Shown here in pieces: positions 5,906-14,191 of a stretch of 18,948 nt of DNA. Both the position numbers and the translations under genes were made by a program. Source of the DNA: an uncultured Clostridia bacterium (GTDB taxonomy: Bacteria; Bacillota; Clostridia; UBA1381); assembly GCA_910579415.1 (NCBI GenBank), contig CAJTUY010000038.1:1-18948 (forward strand), in the 5' to 3' direction. Each line of letters starts with the position of its first letter. Within the stretch, counting starts at the first letter, position 1. The notes under the pieces were generated by a model. It was not told the DNA's origin and did no database searches. It saw only the letters and a program-made list of their open reading frames with translations.

Positions 5906-6285
5906 TGAATATAAGGAAAGTCAAGAGAAAGTGCAGTGTAAGAGGCTGTAAAAATACAGACTGTTTTGCTATTTCAAAAGTTAGAGAGGTGGGAAACAGT
6001 GTAATAATCTGTCCGAGCTGCTTAAAAGAGGGAATAGAGGCGATAGACAATTATATTCCTGAATCTAAAAAGGAGCATAAAGAACCGCCGCCATTGTTTT
6101 ATAACGGCATAGGCAGTCAAGGCAATAATTCCGAAATTCAGGAAGAACAAAAAAGTAATGTAGATACTTCAATTGAAAAAAATGCGCCTGAAATATTTGT
6201 TTGCCCTGATTGCGGTAAAGAATATAAAACTAAAGCAGCGTATAGCAAGCATATTATAATGCACGATAGTAAGGAGGACGAATAA
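5905..6285 (+). CDS. two-zinc-finger protein with a classical C2H2 finger
   Basis: ATG 5905 overlaps the TerL stop (TGATG) and follows AAAGGAGG; a GTG at 5893 is too close to that site. The protein has 126 residues. The N-terminus is basic with cysteines at 10, 15, 20, 36 and 39 (ICPSC), probably a zinc-binding knuckle. A polar, acidic linker follows. The C-terminus is a textbook C2H2 finger: Cys100-x2-Cys103-x12-His116-x3-His120, with aromatic residues at the conserved hydrophobic positions. It likely binds DNA or another protein during packaging. It could equally regulate the late operon. No named family is recognised. It ends by overlapping the next ATG by one base. Confidence 0.75.
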   Translation: MNIRKVKRKCSVRGCKNTDCFAISKVREVGNSVIICPSCLKEGIEAIDNYIPESKKEHKEPPPLFYNGIGSQGNNSEIQEEQKSNVDTSIEKNAPEIFVCPDCGKEYKTKAAYSKHIIMHDSKEDE

Positions 6286-6509
6286 TGGCTTTAATAAATG
6301 TTTTATTATGTATTATTTTGATTCAGTTTGCTATTATTGTATTTCAGGTCGTGTTATACAGGGCAGAACGAAAAGACTTATATAACCGTATTATGTGCGG
6401 CAGTATTCAGGAATATATGAACACTATAGATAGAAAGCCGCTATCTTATATAAGCAAGCATAGAAAGGTTATTAATAAATGGCGCGGCAAAGGTGGTGGC
6501 ATAGAATGA
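6285..6509 (+). CDS. small single-pass membrane protein
   Basis: The protein has 74 residues. Residues about 3-25 are a continuous hydrophobic helix (LLCIILIQFAIIVF), followed by a basic, polar cytoplasmic tail containing DLYNRIMCGSIQEYM. A similar block occurs in small proteins next to portal genes in clostridial phages. Its function is unknown. It starts at an ATG overlapping the upstream stop (TAATG) and its TGA overlaps the portal start (ATGA), so expression is coupled to both. Confidence 0.7.
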   Translation: MALINVLLCIILIQFAIIVFQVVLYRAERKDLYNRIMCGSIQEYMNTIDRKPLSYISKHRKVINKWRGKGGGIE

Positions 6510-8536
6510 AAATAAGATATTCGCCGCCGCTACAAGGTGTTATTTCAAGTGTTGAGAATATGTTTTCAGGCGCAGAAACAAATAATGCTAACGAAAGAAA
6601 GGTTATTGATATTGATGATGAAGGACATCAGCTTTACAAAGAGGATATAATACAAAATTTACTTTCTGATTTGGACAAACGACGCACAGAACGCAGCGGC
6701 ATTGAAAATCAGTGGAGAATGAACGCTAATTTTCTTATGGGTAATCAATATTGTGAATTTAATCCATATAACCGTGAAATTGAACAGTTAGAGCCTGTAT
6801 ATGATTGGCTTGAAAGAGAAACCTTTAACCAGATAGCGCCGCTGATTGATACAAGGATAGCGAATCTGAAAAAGATTAATTACCGAATGAAAGTAAAGCC
6901 GCGGACTAATGAACTTGAAGATTACGCAAAAGCCGAAACTTCAACAACCATATTACAGTATTTACAGACCTCATCAGATTTTGACACAAAGAAAAATACT
7001 GCAATACAATGGAATGAGATTTGTGGTAATTGTTTTTGGCTTAACTGGTGGGATAAAAACAAGGGAGAAAAATATGCTACCGAAACCGTTACTGAAATTA
7101 GTTCGGACGGCGTAGAAAGAAAATTCGAACAAGCTTTTTATCAAGGTGACCTTGAATACGGTCTTATTACTCCATACGAGGTATACCCTGAAAGTATTTT
7201 TAAGCAGACAGTAGAGGCGCAGCGGTCTGTTATTATTGAACAGGTTAAGACAGTTGATGAAATATACGATTTATATGGTATAAAAGTCAATGGAACAGAA
7301 GTTAATACTTTTGAATTGACGCCTGTAGTTTCAGGCGGAGGCTATGGATATGAAAACACGGCTATGACGCTTGGAACTCGCAGAATTGATAATGCAGGAA
7401 AAATTATAACGTATATGGAAAGACCGTCAAAACACCGTCCTCAGGGAAAAATGATTATTCTTGTCAATGATGAACATATCGTATATTATGGCGACCTCCC
7501 ATACTCACGCATACCGCTTATACAAATGGTATGCAGAGAAGTGGCAGGTCAATTTTTTGGTAAGAGTGTTATAGAGGATTTAATTCCAAGGCAGCGAGCA
7601 TATAACGGCTGCCTTAATCGTATTCACGAGTACATTAAGAGAATAGCTATACAAGGTCATTGGGTAGAAGAAGGGGCTGTTGATATAACCGAATTAGAGG
7701 AAGAAGGAGCCGCGCCAGGGGCGGTATTGGTATACAGAAAGGGGTCACAACCTCCAGTTCCTATACCTAACGGCAATTTACCAAGCGAAATAATGCAGGA
7801 ACGTTATAACCTGAAATCAGATATGGAATATGTAGCAGGAGTTTCACAGCTTATGGTAAACGGCGCAACTCCGTCTGGTGTTACCTCGGGTGCGGCAATA
7901 CAAAATCTTGTTGAGATTGACAACACGCGTCTTTCCTTAACAGGTGACCATATAAGAAACAGTATACGAAAGCTCGCCATAATGTGGCTGGAGCTTTATA
8001 AGAAATACGCCAATACGCGACGTATTCTTAATTATGTGGGAAAAAACAGTATAGGCAACGCAATTATATGGTCAAATGAGGATATAAACAGTTATGATGT
8101 TGAGTATTTGACAGAGAATGAATTGCTTATGTCGGAAGAGGCGCAAAAGCAGCGCTTTTTTGAGGCGTATAATATGGGGTTGTTTACAGATGGTAGCGGA
8201 CAGATACCAGAACGCGTAAAACAACGCGCAATTGAGTTTATGAAAATAGGTAATTACACTGAAATAATGAATTTAAATGCCTTGCAGATACAAGCCGCGC
8301 AGCGTGAAAATGTATTCTTTGAACAAGGTGTAGTACCGCAGGTATCGGAGTTTGACGACCACGAAATACATATTGATGAACATATGCGTTATATTCTGCA
8401 AATGGACTTTCAAATACTAAAAATGCGTAAGAAAGAATACGCTAAGGCACTGGAGGACCATATAAGACTACATAAGCAGGCGGTAGAACAGGAAAAACAA
8501 CAGAATATGGCAGCGGCAATGATGAATATGCAGTAG
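6506..8536 (+). CDS. portal protein, P22-like
   Basis: The chosen start is ATG 6506 (ATGA overlap, AAAGGTGG upstream); an in-frame ATG at 6479 lacks spacing. The protein has 676 residues, near the size of P22-type portals. It has an N-terminal helical region with NQWRMNANFLMGNQY, the APLIDTRIANLKKINYRMKVKP block typical of the P22 portal family, and a stem/crown region with GVSQLMVNGATPSGVTSG. A long helical C-terminus (barrel) ends in Gln/Met-rich residues. It forms the dodecameric channel at one capsid vertex through which DNA enters and leaves. It lies between the terminase and scaffold genes as expected. Confidence 0.9.
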   Translation: MKIRYSPPLQGVISSVENMFSGAETNNANERKVIDIDDEGHQLYKEDIIQNLLSDLDKRRTERSGIENQWRMNANFLMGNQYCEFNPYNREIEQLEPVYDWLERETFNQIAPLIDTRIANLKKINYRMKVKPRTNELEDYAKAETSTTILQYLQTSSDFDTKKNTAIQWNEICGNCFWLNWWDKNKGEKYATETVTEISSDGVERKFEQAFYQGDLEYGLITPYEVYPESIFKQTVEAQRSVIIEQVKTVDEIYDLYGIKVNGTEVNTFELTPVVSGGGYGYENTAMTLGTRRIDNAGKIITYMERPSKHRPQGKMIILVNDEHIVYYGDLPYSRIPLIQMVCREVAGQFFGKSVIEDLIPRQRAYNGCLNRIHEYIKRIAIQGHWVEEGAVDITELEEEGAAPGAVLVYRKGSQPPVPIPNGNLPSEIMQERYNLKSDMEYVAGVSQLMVNGATPSGVTSGAAIQNLVEIDNTRLSLTGDHIRNSIRKLAIMWLELYKKYANTRRILNYVGKNSIGNAIIWSNEDINSYDVEYLTENELLMSEEAQKQRFFEAYNMGLFTDGSGQIPERVKQRAIEFMKIGNYTEIMNLNALQIQAAQRENVFFEQGVVPQVSEFDDHEIHIDEHMRYILQMDFQILKMRKKEYAKALEDHIRLHKQAVEQEKQQNMAAAMMNMQ

Positions 8537-8552
8537 CAGAAAGGAGTTAATT

Positions 8553-9494
8553 ATGGATTTTGAACAGGCAAAACAGGCTACACAGGATATGATAGATAAT
8601 ATTGATAATCCTGATACGGAAGAAAACAATGTTGATGAATCGCAGGAGTTACCTGTACAAGATGAGCAGGAACAGTCTGCTGAAAACAATGAGCAATCTC
8701 AAATTGATGAGGCGGCTAATATAGCGGAGGCAGCAGCACAGGCGGCGGCAAGCAGTAATCAGCAAAATAATGAGGCACAGCAGCAAATACAGCAGTTAAT
8801 AGCCGAAAATGAACAGTTAAAGCGTGCAAATACGGAATTACAGGATACTATCACGCAGCAAAGCCAGACGCAGCAGGAAAGCATTATTGAGGAGGCAATG
8901 GAAATGCCTGCGCTTGATATGAACGCTCTTGCGTTTGAAGATGAAGAAACCGTAAGGCAGATACAGCAGGACTATGCTAATAAAATGCGTGATTATGTAA
9001 TGAACGGCATAAAAAAAGAGATTGAACCTGCTGTCGAATATGCAAGGGCAGGAATGAGAGAAAGAGAACGTACAGACGTTATAAACGCATTAAAAGACGT
9101 ACCAGAGCTTAACGGTATTGAAGGTATGGTACCACAGCTTGACGCTATTATTAAAGCGAATAAAGCTCTTTCGTCTGATGATGTGCCTATGGATGAGAAG
9201 TACATAACTGCTTATGCCATAGCAAGGGGCGTAAATTCAATAAATACTCCGCCTCCCGAACCGCCGTCAGACCCGACAGCGTACGAGCTTATGGAGTATT
9301 ACAATAAAAACCCTGAATTTCAGCAGCTTATAGAAAAAAAGAGGCTGGAGGATATAAAGCAAAGTCAGCAGGTTCCGAATATGTCCGCAAGTAATGGCGC
9401 GGTCAATGCGGCACTTAATATACAGGAAAAACCAAAAACTTGGGAGGAAGCTTCCGAGAGAACGCGAGATTTGTTCAGAGAAAAAGATGAATAA
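8553..9494 (+). CDS. capsid scaffolding protein
   Basis: The protein has 313 residues and is very acidic, with a Gln/Glu/Ala-rich N-terminal third. A coiled coil is evident at about 74-105 (QQIQQLIAENEQLKRANTEL). A more ordered acidic middle follows, then a C-terminal end (WEEASERTRDLFREKDE) with mixed charge that could bind the coat. This composition and position, between portal and coat, are those of a phage scaffold that directs procapsid assembly and leaves before packaging. GAAAGGAG precedes the ATG. No protease is visible in the window, so it is probably not processed by a phage enzyme encoded here. Confidence 0.8.
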   Translation: MDFEQAKQATQDMIDNIDNPDTEENNVDESQELPVQDEQEQSAENNEQSQIDEAANIAEAAAQAAASSNQQNNEAQQQIQQLIAENEQLKRANTELQDTITQQSQTQQESIIEEAMEMPALDMNALAFEDEETVRQIQQDYANKMRDYVMNGIKKEIEPAVEYARAGMRERERTDVINALKDVPELNGIEGMVPQLDAIIKANKALSSDDVPMDEKYITAYAIARGVNSINTPPPEPPSDPTAYELMEYYNKNPEFQQLIEKKRLEDIKQSQQVPNMSASNGAVNAALNIQEKPKTWEEASERTRDLFREKDE

Positions 9495-9509
9495 CAGGAG
9501 GATTTTATA

Positions 9510-10703
9510 ATGGGACAGGAACAGAATTTAATAACATATGAAAAAGCACTGAAAGAAAATTATTTACCGGTGTGGAAAAACCAACTTAATATTGAGCCGT
9601 CGCCTCTTTTGGCAAAAATAAAAAAGCCTAAGTGCGTGGCGAATAAAATAACCGCATCAGCGCCTATCGGTCTTTCAGGCGGTTTCGGTTTTGGAGAGGA
9701 AGGCAGAGCAACACCTCAGGCAGGAAATGTTATGTTTGAACGTTTTACAACTGAGGCAAGGGATATGTATTCCAATGTTGAAATATCAGTTAAAGCGACA
9801 AAGCTTACAGGCACAAAAGGAGCTATGGCAAGCGCGTTGGATACAGAAGTACAGGGGTCGTATGCTACAGCAAAATGGAATGTAGGACGCGCGTTGTATG
9901 GAAACGGAACGGGCAAACTGACGAATGTTATCGCACAGACTGCAAAGTCAAGAATTGTTGAGGTTACGGACTGTAAGTATATAAAAGAAGGTCTGATTGT
10001 AGACTTTTATGCAGACGGCGCACAAACTGTTGATGATGTAAGTGTAACGGGCAGAATTATTGCTGTTTCAAGAGTAAAGAATAATAACGGATATTATGAG
10101 GTTATGTTGAGAGTTGAGCCTGATACAGCAATTCCAAAAGGATTTATGACGGTACAGCAGTCATACAACAGGGAAATTACAGGTTTGGGAGCTATTTTTG
10201 ATGATTCAATTGATAAGGTTTACGGAATTTCCAAGACAGATAATCCGTTTATTAAGCCTATTACTTTTGACGCAAACGATAATATTGACGACGGAGTTAT
10301 CACAGGCGCATTAAGAGAGGCAGAGGACATAAAGAACTCTAATGTTGATATGCTTTTGTGCGGTAATAAGGCATATGATGAATATGCGAATTATCTGCGT
10401 GTAAACAATATGAGAGTTGAGCATAATACACTTACTGGTGGTTTCCAGTCTATTAAATTTGCTTTTGGAAACAGAAATGTTGATATTGTGAATGAAAAAT
10501 TTGTGCCTGATGATGAAATGTGGGGCGTTGATACAAAGTCGCTTGAATTTCATCAGACAGGTTGGGACTTCGCGCAGGAGCAGAGCGGCGGAATATTTAA
10601 TCTGGTGGACGGTAAAAGTACATACAGAGCACTGCTTACAAATTACGGTGACTTGATTTGCTCAAATCCTGGCGGACTTGTACGAATTTATAATTGTATT
10701 TAA
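9510..10703 (+). CDS. major capsid protein, HK97-fold
   Basis: The protein has 397 residues. The sequence VMFERFTTEARDMYSNVEISVKATKL, and VGRALYGNGTGKL further on, match a capsid family found in clostridial phages and some siphoviruses; these are HK97-fold coat proteins. The length is normal and no leader peptide needs to be cleaved. AGGAGG lies just before the ATG. It forms the icosahedral shell on the scaffold encoded just before it. A strong hairpin follows its stop codon. I assign it from sequence pattern plus position after portal and scaffold; the exact capsid subfamily is uncertain. Confidence 0.85.
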   Translation: MGQEQNLITYEKALKENYLPVWKNQLNIEPSPLLAKIKKPKCVANKITASAPIGLSGGFGFGEEGRATPQAGNVMFERFTTEARDMYSNVEISVKATKLTGTKGAMASALDTEVQGSYATAKWNVGRALYGNGTGKLTNVIAQTAKSRIVEVTDCKYIKEGLIVDFYADGAQTVDDVSVTGRIIAVSRVKNNNGYYEVMLRVEPDTAIPKGFMTVQQSYNREITGLGAIFDDSIDKVYGISKTDNPFIKPITFDANDNIDDGVITGALREAEDIKNSNVDMLLCGNKAYDEYANYLRVNNMRVEHNTLTGGFQSIKFAFGNRNVDIVNEKFVPDDEMWGVDTKSLEFHQTGWDFAQEQSGGIFNLVDGKSTYRALLTNYGDLICSNPGGLVRIYNCI

Positions 10704-10709
10704 TTAAGC

Positions 10710-10739
10710 TGCGGAGCGGATATATTCCGCTCCGCATTT
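10710..10739 (+). terminator. perfect 11-bp hairpin after the capsid gene
   Basis: TGCGGAGCGGA (10710-10720) pairs perfectly with TCCGCTCCGCA (10726-10736) around TATAT. Only TTTA follows, so termination is probably partial. It likely raises capsid transcript relative to the connector genes, by attenuation or by protecting the 3' end. Confidence 0.6.
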
Positions 10740-10794
10740 AGTATATTGCCGACATTACGAAACCTGCTGAATTTTTTGAAATGGCGGTGAAATA

Positions 10795-11136
10795 ATGAAT
10801 ATAAGAGAAATATATGAGAAGGTTAGTCTTAGAGTGCCGCTTGAACAACGACGTTTTTTTAATTACTTTAATGATACAATAGCAGAACTTGACGCGCTGT
10901 ATCCAGAATATTTATGCGAACGTGGAAAACACTATATTCCTATGCACGACTTATCAGACGAGTATATTGTACGTCCGCTGTATGGAGCTGCTATTGTAGA
11001 CAATATTTTATTTTTAAGCGGCTATGATAAAGACGGCACGTTTAAAAGTGAATTTATGCGTAAGGCAAAAGAGGCATATTTAAATTATTGGCGTGACGGC
11101 GCGCACCATAAGCATATAAAGAGAGCGAGGTGGTAG
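10795..11136 (+). CDS. head-tail connector / adaptor-like protein
   Basis: The protein has 113 residues. It is mostly helical, with a segment YIVRPLYGAAIVDNILFLSGYDKDGTFKSEFMRKAKEAY that recurs in small proteins directly after capsid genes. In P22-like phages this place is taken by gp4-type adaptors that extend the portal. GGCGGTG lies before the ATG. It likely docks under the portal ring. The family is inferred from location and helical content. It could also be a head-closure protein. Confidence 0.65.
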   Translation: MNIREIYEKVSLRVPLEQRRFFNYFNDTIAELDALYPEYLCERGKHYIPMHDLSDEYIVRPLYGAAIVDNILFLSGYDKDGTFKSEFMRKAKEAYLNYWRDGAHHKHIKRARW

Positions 11137-11139
11137 CTA

Positions 11140-11751
11140 ATGTTCGATAGCGGAATAAGCGCGAGAGATTTAATTGAAAACATAAAAGGTGAGGTTGATG
11201 TAGCTCTGCCTATTCCAAACGCCTCATATGTTATGTGGCTTAACAGTCTGGAGTATATGTTGTACAGCTCCGTAATAAAGGAGCAAAAGAAGATAAGCTT
11301 GAATCATTATCAGGGTGATACAATAATCCTTTCAGAACTGCCTATATTGTCTAATGAAGCACAAATAAGATTTGACGATATATATACGGTATATGCCGAT
11401 AGTGTGCAGCTTATAAAAACCAATGTTGCGAGCGGAAGAATATTTCCGAATTGCTATTATAAGTCTGATAATGATATGATTATTAATACAGATAATAAGC
11501 CTGAACAGATTGAAATTATTTATTTCATAAAACCATTACTTAAAACAGTAAATGATAAAGACGAGGTTCAGGGCGGAAACGTTATGCTACCGATAGAGTT
11601 TATCGAGATTGCAAAATCAAAGCTAAGGGCAGAGGCATATATGATTGAAAATGAATATACTCCTGCTGCCAATTGGATAAACAATTATAATATTTTACTT
11701 GAAAATTTTAAACAGTGGTTAACTGATAAAGCGGCACAGTTTGGAATGTAG
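11140..11751 (+). CDS. head-tail connector / tail accessory protein
   Basis: The protein has 203 residues. It is mixed alpha/beta, with strands such as NASYVMWLNSLEYMLYSSVIKEQKK and QIEIIYFIKP, and a helical C-terminus (LPIEFIEIAKSKLRAEAYMIENEY...NNYNILLENFKQWL). The latter is typical of phage adaptor proteins. It sits between the adaptor and the gp10-like hub and starts 3 bases after the previous stop. It likely joins head and tail hub. No named family is certain; location is the main evidence. Confidence 0.65.
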   Translation: MFDSGISARDLIENIKGEVDVALPIPNASYVMWLNSLEYMLYSSVIKEQKKISLNHYQGDTIILSELPILSNEAQIRFDDIYTVYADSVQLIKTNVASGRIFPNCYYKSDNDMIINTDNKPEQIEIIYFIKPLLKTVNDKDEVQGGNVMLPIEFIEIAKSKLRAEAYMIENEYTPAANWINNYNILLENFKQWLTDKAAQFGM

Positions 11752-11761
11752 GAGGCGGCAA

Positions 11762-14191
11762 ATGGCTAAAAAGAAAAATGATGAATTACAATACGGGCAA
11801 ATGCCGCTGCCGCAAGCTCAAAATTCTTCTACGCGTCTAAAAGTGAATTGGAGCGGCTTAAACAAACGACAAGTTATAGATACGGGAGTTTTATCAATGG
11901 AAAATAATATTTCCACTATGGAAGCTCCGTATCTAACCCCGTCGCAGCAGCGCAGAAATATTCTTGACGGTTATAATTATCCAATATCAATGTTTGGCTT
12001 TGATGGATTTCTTGTAGTTATATACCGCGAGAGCAGCAAGGTAAAACTGGACTATATTGTACTTAACAAAAATGGTACAGGTGTGAGGGATATATACACT
12101 GGATTGGTAAAGACGGGTGTTGATAGTGATACCGACGTTATTCAACGTAGTATGGTACAATTTAATGTATATGAAAGCGCTGTTGATGTTCTTGACGGTG
12201 AATATGTTAAAAAATTGCTATTGTTTCCCGATAAGGTATCAATGTATATGAAAATAGTGTCAGTTAGTGAAAATCCAAATAGCTTGTATGAAAAGGGAGA
12301 AATAACGGCACTGGACGTTATGTATTGTTTTGTATCAGGAACGAACAAAAGGTATTATGTGTGGAGAGGTGAGGAATTTGAACAGATTGGGGGAAGTAAT
12401 TACTTTTCGCTTGACAGCCTTGATGTTGTAGTAAAAAATTATTATAATGACGGTTACGAAAAATCAAGTGATAAGAATTATAACGACGGTTACAAAAGAA
12501 TAGATAAAAATTATTATAATGATGGATTTAAGCCTACCGAATATACTGAATTTTATGACGGATATGCAAGAATAACAAGCGGAACATATGATAGCGAGGA
12601 CGACACAGTATATTTTGAACGTATTGGAGACTATTCTCCATACACGTATATAGTTGCCGTATTGGAAGATGGCGATAGCCTAAGAGGATTGTACAGGAGA
12701 CCTCTAAGTCCTTTAAGCAAGATAACAAATACTACTTTTTATGAACGCAGCGGAATGTCGTATCCTTACACATATACGGTTGTTAAAGACCTTGATTACG
12801 GCAGGAATGTAAGTAATTATTATGAGAAAGCTCAGAGTTCACAATATCCTATTACCAATACTACATTGTATAAGAGAACGCCTAATAAGTACCCGTATGA
12901 ATACACAAAGGTTACTGGATTGGAATATGGAGATAATATCAGCACGTATTATGAAAAAGTTTCAGATAAGGAAATAGAAAAAAAGGCATATTATAAGCGC
13001 AGCGGGTCATTAAAACCATATACATATACCGCTGTCAGCGGTCTTGATTATGGCGACAGTGTATCTAAATATTATATAAAAACAGATGATTATTCTCCGC
13101 CTGAGGGCAGCAGTACAAATTGCTATTGGAAAAATTCATTTAATAATGATTGCTACAGATATTCTAATGATACTGGCGAGGGAAAAGGCGGTTTTGCTGT
13201 GGCAATACCGCCCGCATTTCCGAATTTAAAGTATGCGGCGGTTCATTTGTCGCGGCTTTTTGGAGTTGATAATGACAGGGTGCACGTTTCAGGCTTTAAT
13301 GATTATTCGAACTGGAATTTAGATACGGCGACAGAAAGCAATGAGAGTAACGCTTGGTGTAGTGCAGCGCAGTCGAATACAAAGGCGAACGGCGAATTTA
13401 CAGGGTTAACTGTATATGATAATCACGTCGTATGTTTCAAACACGATTTTATGCACGAAATATACAATAATAAAAACCCATTCAGACTTGTTGATATATA
13501 TGCGGAAGGTACTATTGATAATCGCAGCATACAGGAAGTAGACGGAAAATTAATATTTGTTTCCGATGATGAAGTGAAAGTATATACAGGCTCTAATCCG
13601 CGTGTGATTGGATATTATCTTGGGATTGATACGTTTACAGCGGCAGTTTCGGGTTCTGACGGCAGAAATTATTATTTGTATTGTGAAGATGATAGCGATA
13701 ATAAATATTTGTTTGTATATGATACTTTTGTGGGTCAATGGTCTGAACAAACAGTTGATTTTTCGGTGATAGGCTTTACTCATAATAAAAATGGTATGTT
13801 TATGCTTACTGACGGCGGAACAGTCTATAAAATGGACACTGGAAAATATAATATTGACTGGAGTTTTGAGACAGATATATCGACGGCACTTACATCTTCG
13901 TCGTCCAGCTCGTATCAAACAGTAAATATAAAGCATATTTCAAAGTTTCAAATGCTTGCTTATATTGAAGGGGATATGAAAATATACGCGCTTTATGATA
14001 ATGAAGTATTTGACAGCGAAACATCACAGTTGCTGTATGACAGTAACGGTAAAACAGGTATGCAGCCGATACGGTTAAAGCCTCGTATGACTGCAAATTA
14101 CAGCTTTAAACTGCATTTCGAAGGACACGGATATGTACGATTATATGAAATGGAATTAAGAGTTGTGGCAGGGGGTGAATTATATGTTTGA
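11762..14191 (+). CDS. tail hub / stabilisation protein, P22 gp10-like, with tandem repeats
   Basis: The start is ATG 11762, six bases after GGAGG (11751-11755); an upstream in-frame ATG at 11741 lies inside the previous gene. The protein has 809 residues. The N-terminus is polar. A typical hub part begins with STMEAPYLTPSQQRRNILDGY and continues as beta-rich sequence. The C-terminal half (from about residue 480, GGFAVAIPPAFPNLKYAAVH, then LSRLFGVDNDRVHVSGFNDY) resembles the P22 gp10 beta-propeller hub. Residues 226-268 carry four copies of an N/D-Y-N-D-G-Y/F motif, and residues 284-441 carry four ~43-residue repeats. It should close the portal and hold the fibre complex. The repeats are an insertion and may be surface modules. 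Confidence 0.75.
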   Translation: MAKKKNDELQYGQMPLPQAQNSSTRLKVNWSGLNKRQVIDTGVLSMENNISTMEAPYLTPSQQRRNILDGYNYPISMFGFDGFLVVIYRESSKVKLDYIVLNKNGTGVRDIYTGLVKTGVDSDTDVIQRSMVQFNVYESAVDVLDGEYVKKLLLFPDKVSMYMKIVSVSENPNSLYEKGEITALDVMYCFVSGTNKRYYVWRGEEFEQIGGSNYFSLDSLDVVVKNYYNDGYEKSSDKNYNDGYKRIDKNYYNDGFKPTEYTEFYDGYARITSGTYDSEDDTVYFERIGDYSPYTYIVAVLEDGDSLRGLYRRPLSPLSKITNTTFYERSGMSYPYTYTVVKDLDYGRNVSNYYEKAQSSQYPITNTTLYKRTPNKYPYEYTKVTGLEYGDNISTYYEKVSDKEIEKKAYYKRSGSLKPYTYTAVSGLDYGDSVSKYYIKTDDYSPPEGSSTNCYWKNSFNNDCYRYSNDTGEGKGGFAVAIPPAFPNLKYAAVHLSRLFGVDNDRVHVSGFNDYSNWNLDTATESNESNAWCSAAQSNTKANGEFTGLTVYDNHVVCFKHDFMHEIYNNKNPFRLVDIYAEGTIDNRSIQEVDGKLIFVSDDEVKVYTGSNPRVIGYYLGIDTFTAAVSGSDGRNYYLYCEDDSDNKYLFVYDTFVGQWSEQTVDFSVIGFTHNKNGMFMLTDGGTVYKMDTGKYNIDWSFETDISTALTSSSSSSYQTVNIKHISKFQMLAYIEGDMKIYALYDNEVFDSETSQLLYDSNGKTGMQPIRLKPRMTANYSFKLHFEGHGYVRLYEMELRVVAGGELYV
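12437..12565 (+). repeat. four short NYYNDGY-type repeats in the tail hub
   Basis: In-frame copies are at 12437-12457, 12476-12493 (one Tyr fewer), 12509-12529 and about 12545-12565 (EFYDGY). They are spaced 33-39 bases apart. The core is Tyr-rich followed by Asp-Gly-Tyr/Phe and could be a short surface loop or ligand-binding segment. They precede the longer repeats directly. Confidence 0.6.
12611..13085 (+). repeat. four ~43-residue tandem repeats in the tail hub
   Basis: Units start at about 12611, 12740, 12869 and 12992, with periods of 129, 129 and 123 bases. The core reads Y-x-R-S/T...PYTYTxVxxLxYG(D/N)xxSxYYxK. The first unit is the most diverged. The DNA is similar between units but not identical, so these are protein repeats that have drifted. 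Confidence 0.7.

Noticed and set aside
8468..8689. A 73-codon Ser/Cys-rich - strand ORF at the portal/scaffold junction
   Set aside because: It reads against the scaffold's Gln/Glu/Ala-rich coding sequence. The Cys/Ser richness is the usual product of that antisense reading.
12437..13085. CRISPR-like or DNA-level repeat array
   Set aside because: The repeats are in frame, differ at many codon positions and have no uniform spacers. They are protein repeats within the hub.
13550..13936. A 128-codon - strand ORF inside the tail hub
   Set aside because: It is an antisense shadow of the hub gene, rich in Ile, Cys, Arg and His as expected from such a reading. No start signals are seen.
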